In this document: in pieces, positions 53,470 to 58,567 of the stretch | How positions within the stretch are numbered: position 1 is the stretch's first letter | How the letters are laid out: each line of letters starts with the position of its first letter | Source: Oscillospiraceae bacterium | GTDB taxonomy: Bacteria; Bacillota; Clostridia; Oscillospirales; CAG-272 | DNA length: 58,567 bases | Direction of reading: 5' to 3' | NCBI GenBank assembly: GCA_015064555.1 | Contig: SVRZ01000013.1 | Location: 1 to 58,567, forward strand | Notes under the pieces: model-generated | The model's input: the letters and a program-made list of their open reading frames with translations, nothing else | Database searches by the model: none | Told to the model about the DNA's origin: nothing | Translations under genes and position numbers: made by a program

Positions 53470-53775
53470 ATGTACCGTTCCTATGACGATGTAAACGGTC
53501 TGCCCCCACGGGTATACCGTGATACAGAAGAAATAAAGGATGACATCAGGTTGGTTGCCCTGAGAATAAACGAGATCAATGAAATGCTCAATATCCGCGA
53601 GCTTGTAGCTGCTCTGGCGATGAACGATATAGATTCCGATCCTGTGCGGTCTGCGGAGGCAGTACGCGAGCTCGCCGACCGTGCGGAGGATGCCATTGCG
53701 GAATTATCCTCGCTGAATGAAAGCCTTGATGCGCTCAGAGCTGAGCTTATTACCGTGCATTCTGCGATAGGTTGA
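53470..53775 (+). CDS. Unknown 101-residue coiled-coil protein
   Basis: The ATG is preceded by AAGGGAGGAG. The protein is acidic and almost entirely helical, with a possible coiled coil at 25-45 and 70-98 (ELADRAEDAIAELSSLNESLDALRAELITVHSAIG). I recognise no family. It is the first gene expressed from the promoter opposite the S24 repressor, so it is likely repressed by it. Confidence 0.65.
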   Translation: MYRSYDDVNGLPPRVYRDTEEIKDDIRLVALRINEINEMLNIRELVAALAMNDIDSDPVRSAEAVRELADRAEDAIAELSSLNESLDALRAELITVHSAIG

Positions 53776-53812
53776 AATCTACCGTGGATCCGAAGGGAGG
53801 GAATATATATAA

Positions 53813-54133
53813 ATGAAGAAAAAAAGCGACAGCGAGTGTCTTGATCGGCTCATAGTAGCCCTCTGCCGCGATTACGACAGACGGAAGCGTGCCATAACGG
53901 CAAGCAGTGTCGGGAAGAGAGTGCGTATGGAATACGCATACCTGAATGCGCGTATCCTTGAGGGTGCAGGCGAGATAACCGGCGGCGCTCTGGCGGAGCA
54001 GATGATAACCGAAATAGGCAATGGCACCGGCTATGCCTACAGCGATCTTGAATGCTTGAGCGAGGCGACGTATAAAAGATATAAGAAGGAGGTGAAGAAA
54101 AATATAGCGCGCAGACTCCATCTGTGCGACTGA
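53813..54133 (+). CDS. Unknown 106-residue basic protein
   Basis: GAAGGGAGGG stands about 14 nt upstream of the ATG. The protein is rich in Lys/Arg (CRDYDRRKRAITASSVGKRVRMEYAYLNARIL) and ends in KEVKKNIARRLHLCD; it could bind nucleic acid. The family is unknown. It follows the 101-residue gene after 37 nt. No promoter or terminator lies between them. It does not look like part of the spoIIA operon that follows, because 150 nt separates them. Confidence 0.65.
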   Translation: MKKKSDSECLDRLIVALCRDYDRRKRAITASSVGKRVRMEYAYLNARILEGAGEITGGALAEQMITEIGNGTGYAYSDLECLSEATYKRYKKEVKKNIARRLHLCD

Positions 54134-54285
54134 CTTTTAAAATAAATTTTCTTACCTACACAGTGTGACAGCTTTTGCAAAAATCTTCTGCTAAAATATA
54201 GAGCGTCAGAGAAAATCCGGCAAAAGGATAAGCGATAGCCTACGGGCTTTTGCGCCGCGCCATCTCTGTTGGAAAGGAAGAAAAA

Positions 54286-54600
54286 ATGAAGGGATTAACC
54301 GTAAAGGAAGACTCAGGCGTGCTTTCTGCATATATCTCGTGCGAGCTGGATCACCATGTAGCTAAGAGCATAAGAGAGGCTATAGATGCCGAGCTGATAA
54401 TAAAGAAGCCCGCGACACTCAGGATAGATTTTTCGGCAGTGGATTTTATGGATAGCTCCGGAATAGGGCTTATCATAGGCAGAGCCGATAAGGCGGCGGC
54501 TCTGGGCGGTACTGTTGAGATATGCGGTCTTTCACCCAGGCTTCGCCGCCTTGTGCGTATGTCAGGCGTGGAAAAGCTTAAAAATCTTAAAATAACCTGA
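54286..54600 (+). CDS. spoIIAA: Anti-anti-sigma factor SpoIIAA
   Basis: 104 residues from the ATG at 54286 (GGAAAGGAAG ahead). A STAS domain with the phosphorylated-serine motif DFMDSSGIGLIIGR; the first Ser is the expected target. When dephosphorylated it frees SigF from SpoIIAB. Gene order AA-AB-sigF is complete and standard. A hairpin leader precedes it. Confidence 0.96.
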   Translation: MKGLTVKEDSGVLSAYISCELDHHVAKSIREAIDAELIIKKPATLRIDFSAVDFMDSSGIGLIIGRADKAAALGGTVEICGLSPRLRRLVRMSGVEKLKNLKIT

Positions 54601-54650
54601 AATTCATTATATTTTTGCACCGTTAAAGACAGGTAACAGAGGAGATCGAA

Positions 54651-55106
54651 ATGAAAAGAATTATAAATGAGATGAAGCTTAGGCTCCCTGCCATAAGCAC
54701 GAATGAGAGCGTATGCCGCTCGGTGATATCCGCCTTCTGCGCGGAGCTTGATCCAACGGCGAGCGAGATAGGAGATATCCGTCTTGCCGTAAGCGAGGCT
54801 GTAACAAATTGCATAGTTCATGCCTATCGTCATCTTCCACCCGATGAGCACGGGCTTATCTACATATCCGTTCGTCTTTACAGCGGCAGAGAGGTATCAA
54901 TTGAGATATCAGATAACGGCTGCGGAATAGAAGATCTCGATGAGGCTATGCGTCCGATGTTTACCACGGGGCGCGAGGGCGAGCGGTGCGGCATGGGCTT
55001 TCTCGTTATGGAAAACTTCACCGATTCCCTCAAGGTAAAATCCAGGGTGGGAAAGGGAACTACCGTCCTTATGCGAAAATTTCTGAAGCCCGATGCAGAA
55101 GGGTAG
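54651..55106 (+). CDS. spoIIAB: Anti-sigma F factor and serine kinase SpoIIAB
   Basis: 151 residues of the GHKL fold. N-box LAVSEAVTNCIVHAY, G1 ISDNGCGIEDL and G2 GMGFLVMENF are present. It binds and inhibits SigF and phosphorylates SpoIIAA. It stops with TAG at 55104-55106, two bases before sigF begins. Confidence 0.96.
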   Translation: MKRIINEMKLRLPAISTNESVCRSVISAFCAELDPTASEIGDIRLAVSEAVTNCIVHAYRHLPPDEHGLIYISVRLYSGREVSIEISDNGCGIEDLDEAMRPMFTTGREGERCGMGFLVMENFTDSLKVKSRVGKGTTVLMRKFLKPDAEG

Positions 55107-55108
55107 CT

Positions 55109-55852
55109 ATGAGTACAGCAGTAAGGCAGGAAAACGGCAGAGCATACGATAAAAATCCCGAGCTTATCGCGCGATACAGAGCAGGAGACAAGGATGCCGG
55201 CGAGGAGATAGTTGTTCTGAACCGTCCGTTAGTCTGCAGTATAGCCTCGCGATTTATCGGCAGAGGAGTTGATATCGAGGATCTTGTTGCAACAGGCAAT
55301 ATAGGGCTTGTAAAGGCGATAAACACCTTCGATTTTTCGAGAGAATGCGCCTTTTCCACCTATGCCGTTCCGCTTATCTTCGGAGAAATACGGAGATTTT
55401 TGCGTGATGACGGTATTATCAAGGTCTCCCGCGAGGAGAAAAAGCTTGCCGCCATAGTTGCGGCAGAGCGCGAGCGCAGGCAGGCGGCAGGCGAATCGCT
55501 CGCCATATCGGCGATAGCCGCGGCAGTCGGTGTGAGTCCTGCCGAGGCGGCATCGGCACTCTCCGCAGGCGCACCCGTGCGCTCGCTTGATGAGAGCGCA
55601 TATAGCGACGATGACTCGGTTTCTCTCGGCAGTATCATTTTTGATGAATATGAGGAGGAGCGCCAGCTTGATAAGCTCAGCCTCGGCTACGCCATAGAAA
55701 GACTCTCCGAATGGCAAAGGCGGCTTATCGTGCTTCGCTATTACCGCGATTATTCTCAGACCGAGACCGCGGCAGTCCTCGGCGTAACTCAGGTGAAGAT
55801 ATCTCGTGAGGAAAAGAAAATACTGAAAATACTGCGAGAGCAGTTATCCTGA
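55109..55852 (+). CDS. sigF: Forespore RNA polymerase sigma-F factor
   Basis: 247 residues. Region 2 (LVCSIASRFIGRGVDIEDLVATGNIGLVKAINTFDFSRECAFSTYAVPLIFGEIRRFLRDDG) and region 4 (LSEWQRRLIVLRYYRDYSQTETAAVLGVTQVKISREEKKILKILRE) are clear. It directs forespore gene expression. The start ATG lies two bases after the spoIIAB stop, so translation is coupled. Confidence 0.96.
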   Translation: MSTAVRQENGRAYDKNPELIARYRAGDKDAGEEIVVLNRPLVCSIASRFIGRGVDIEDLVATGNIGLVKAINTFDFSRECAFSTYAVPLIFGEIRRFLRDDGIIKVSREEKKLAAIVAAERERRQAAGESLAISAIAAAVGVSPAEAASALSAGAPVRSLDESAYSDDDSVSLGSIIFDEYEEERQLDKLSLGYAIERLSEWQRRLIVLRYYRDYSQTETAAVLGVTQVKISREEKKILKILREQLS

Positions 55853-55912
55853 AAGGGATAGTCGAATTCAGATTTGCAAATGTTAATAAATTGTGAAAAA
55901 TCAGGAAAGCTA

Positions 55913-55941
55913 TTGATTTTTCACCGACAGTAGTATAGAAT
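55913..55941 (+). promoter_or_regulatory. SigA promoter of groSL
   Basis: TTGATT at 55913 and TAGAAT at 55936, spacer 17 nt, directly upstream of the CIRCE operator. Confidence 0.88.
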
Positions 55942-55953
55942 ATATCCAGAATA

Positions 55954-55980
55954 TTAGCACTCAAAAAACAAGAGTGCTAA
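55954..55980 (+). promoter_or_regulatory. CIRCE operator (HrcA site)
   Basis: A perfect TTAGCACTC-N9-GAGTGCTAA. It lies between promoter and groS, in the transcribed leader. HrcA binds it and represses the chaperonin operon until heat or unfolded protein inactivates HrcA. Confidence 0.98.
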
Positions 55981-56010
55981 TTGCAAGAAAATAAAACAAC
56001 GGAGGAAATT

Positions 56011-57946
<1,936 letters not shown>

Positions 57947-57962
57947 GATACGTCAATAAATC

Positions 57963-58007
57963 AAAAATGCATCCCGAGTGCTTTAAAAGCGCCCGGGATG
58001 CATTTTT
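57963..58007 (+). terminator. Intrinsic terminator after groL
   Basis: ATGCATCCCG (from 57967) pairs with CGGGATGCAT, followed by TTTTT. Confidence 0.93.
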
Positions 58008-58014
58008 GTCCGGT

Positions 58015-58246
58015 ACGGTTTCGCAACCGTCGGATTTACCAAATACAAGAAGTAGCGTACCTGCCATAGAGCAGGTACGCATCGATATAAATCCGCTAAC
58101 GCGGTTTTTCGATATACGCTAACGCGTTCGATATGTGCTGTCGCACTCGATATGCTCACTGCGTGAGCGCGGATTTATATCATATCGAGCCGAGCAAAGC
58201 GACGGCATATCGACAAAATCAAAATAGCTTCTGTGGACACAGAAGC
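58015..58246. repeat. Word-and-hairpin array 5 (word TCGATAT / ATATCGA)
   Basis: TCGATAT at 58082, 58109, 58128 and 58147, then ATATCGA at 58182 and 58207. Word and orientation switch are as in array 2, 56 kb away. Hairpins between words: CCGCTAACGCGG, ACGCTAACGCGT, GTGCTGTCGCAC, GCTCACTGCGTGAGC and GCCGAGCAAAGCGACGGC. Three further hairpins flank it (ACGGTTTCGCAACCGT 58015-58030; GCGTACCTGC / GCAGGTACGC 58055-58080; GCTTCTGTG / CACAGAAGC 58227-58246). The outer end modules of arrays 1 and 2 are absent. Bases 58247-58328 show nothing more. Confidence 0.85.
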
Positions 58247-58328
58247 AGTGCTTCGTATGCCTTAATTAAAGACATAAGCTTGGTGGTAATCAAATAAAAA
58301 CTCAAGCGGTCTCGCTTTAGAGGATAAT

Positions 58329-58358
58329 AAAAAGCCGATACAAAAGTACCGGCTTTTT
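58329..58358 (-). terminator. Terminator of the right-edge regulator
   Basis: On the minus strand AAAAAGCCGGTAC pairs with GTATCGGCTTTTT; both strands carry A/T tails. It would stop the gene that ends at 58419. Confidence 0.85.
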
Positions 58359-58418
58359 CTCTTTGATATAGAATTGCTGTTTTTAAGCAATAAGCATGAT
58401 CGTGTAACGATTATAGTG

Positions 58419-58567
58419 CTAAGACATGGGGAGTTCTTCGTCCTTTACGTACTCGATAATGTCGCAAATGGAACATCCCAAAGCCGCACATATGCGGTCT
58501 AAAATGTAACTATCGTAACGAACAACACGATTTTTATAGTAACGATCTATCGTTTGAAATTTAACTT
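58419..58567 (-). CDS. XRE-family regulator, C-terminal part (partial)
   Basis: 48 codons are visible before the window edge. The segment YYKNRVVRYDSYILDRICAALGCSICDIIEYVKDEE is typical of the end of small (about 70-residue) Cro/CI-type helix-turn-helix regulators. It ends at TAG (58421-58419). Such short regulators are common near mobile or phage DNA. Confidence 0.8.
   Translation of the reverse strand, partial: VKFQTIDRYYKNRVVRYDSYILDRICAALGCSICDIIEYVKDEELPMS

Noticed and set aside
54134-54285. SigH promoter or riboswitch in front of spoIIAA
   Set aside because: AAAGGATAA fits a SigH -35, but no GAAT follows at the right distance. The nearby GCAAAAG/CTTTTGC hairpin with GCGATAGCC is suggestive but does not match a riboswitch core I know.

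Overview
The window looks like a chromosomal segment of a spore-forming, anaerobic, low-to-mid GC member of the Clostridia (Bacillota), probably from a gut or rumen habitat. The evidence is a complete spoIIAA-spoIIAB-sigF operon, a SleB-type spore cortex hydrolase, a CIRCE-controlled groSL operon, a valine T-box leader, a flavodiiron protein, DUF1858, ThiI/QueA/TrmK/RlmA-type RNA-modification genes, and strong purine-rich ribosome binding sites throughout. Genus and family cannot be assigned from the sequence alone. All three stop codons are used normally.

Layout. 1-5976: an AT-rich accessory stretch with a truncated gene end, an unknown membrane protein, an unknown 351-residue protein, a serine hydrolase, a two-helix membrane protein, two tiny ORFs and an acyltransferase, separated by repetitive hairpin arrays. 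6013-18189: a long plus-strand run of mostly metabolic or accessory enzymes (PP-loop ATPase with flavodoxin-ferredoxin, nitrilase-GDPD fusion, C26 hydrolase, voltage-gated K+ channel, HExxH protein, APH-like kinase, MBL hydrolase, kinase-CYTH fusion, DMT and AEC transporters), closed by a bidirectional terminator. 18315-26024: a minus-strand block (PlsC-like acyltransferase, ThrE-type exporter, flavodiiron protein, GH127-like enzyme and SGNH hydrolase), divergent from a GH3 glycosidase at 26233. 28613-44289: SleB, phosphoribosyltransferase, prfB, trmK-nif3, a BspA-like lipoprotein, MATE, dapA/queA, a beta-helix lipoprotein, rlmA-ruvX-pncB-thiI. 44525-47744: two tandem repeat lipoproteins, the second broken by an amber codon. 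47839-52539: T-box, valS, LRR protein, HAD hydrolase. 52567-57946: an S24/LexA-like repressor divergent from two small unknown genes, then spoIIA and groSL. The right edge holds another hairpin array and the end of a small XRE regulator.

The most unusual structure is a family of five intergenic 'word-and-hairpin' arrays (176-464, 1213-1508, 3842-3961, 38759-38953, 58015-58246). In each, one constant 7-8 nt word is repeated and alternates with short perfect hairpins whose sequences all differ. In four of the five the word flips orientation midway, so left words are complementary to right words. This predicts a ladder of consecutive four-way junctions. Two arrays share the same outer end modules but use different internal words, which suggests one modular element family.

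Working together: the 3' half is housekeeping (translation, RNA modification, sporulation, chaperones). The middle is carbohydrate scavenging (GH3 against SGNH/GH127 from back-to-back promoters) and transport. The left 6 kb and the tandem lipoprotein locus look like variable, recombining DNA.
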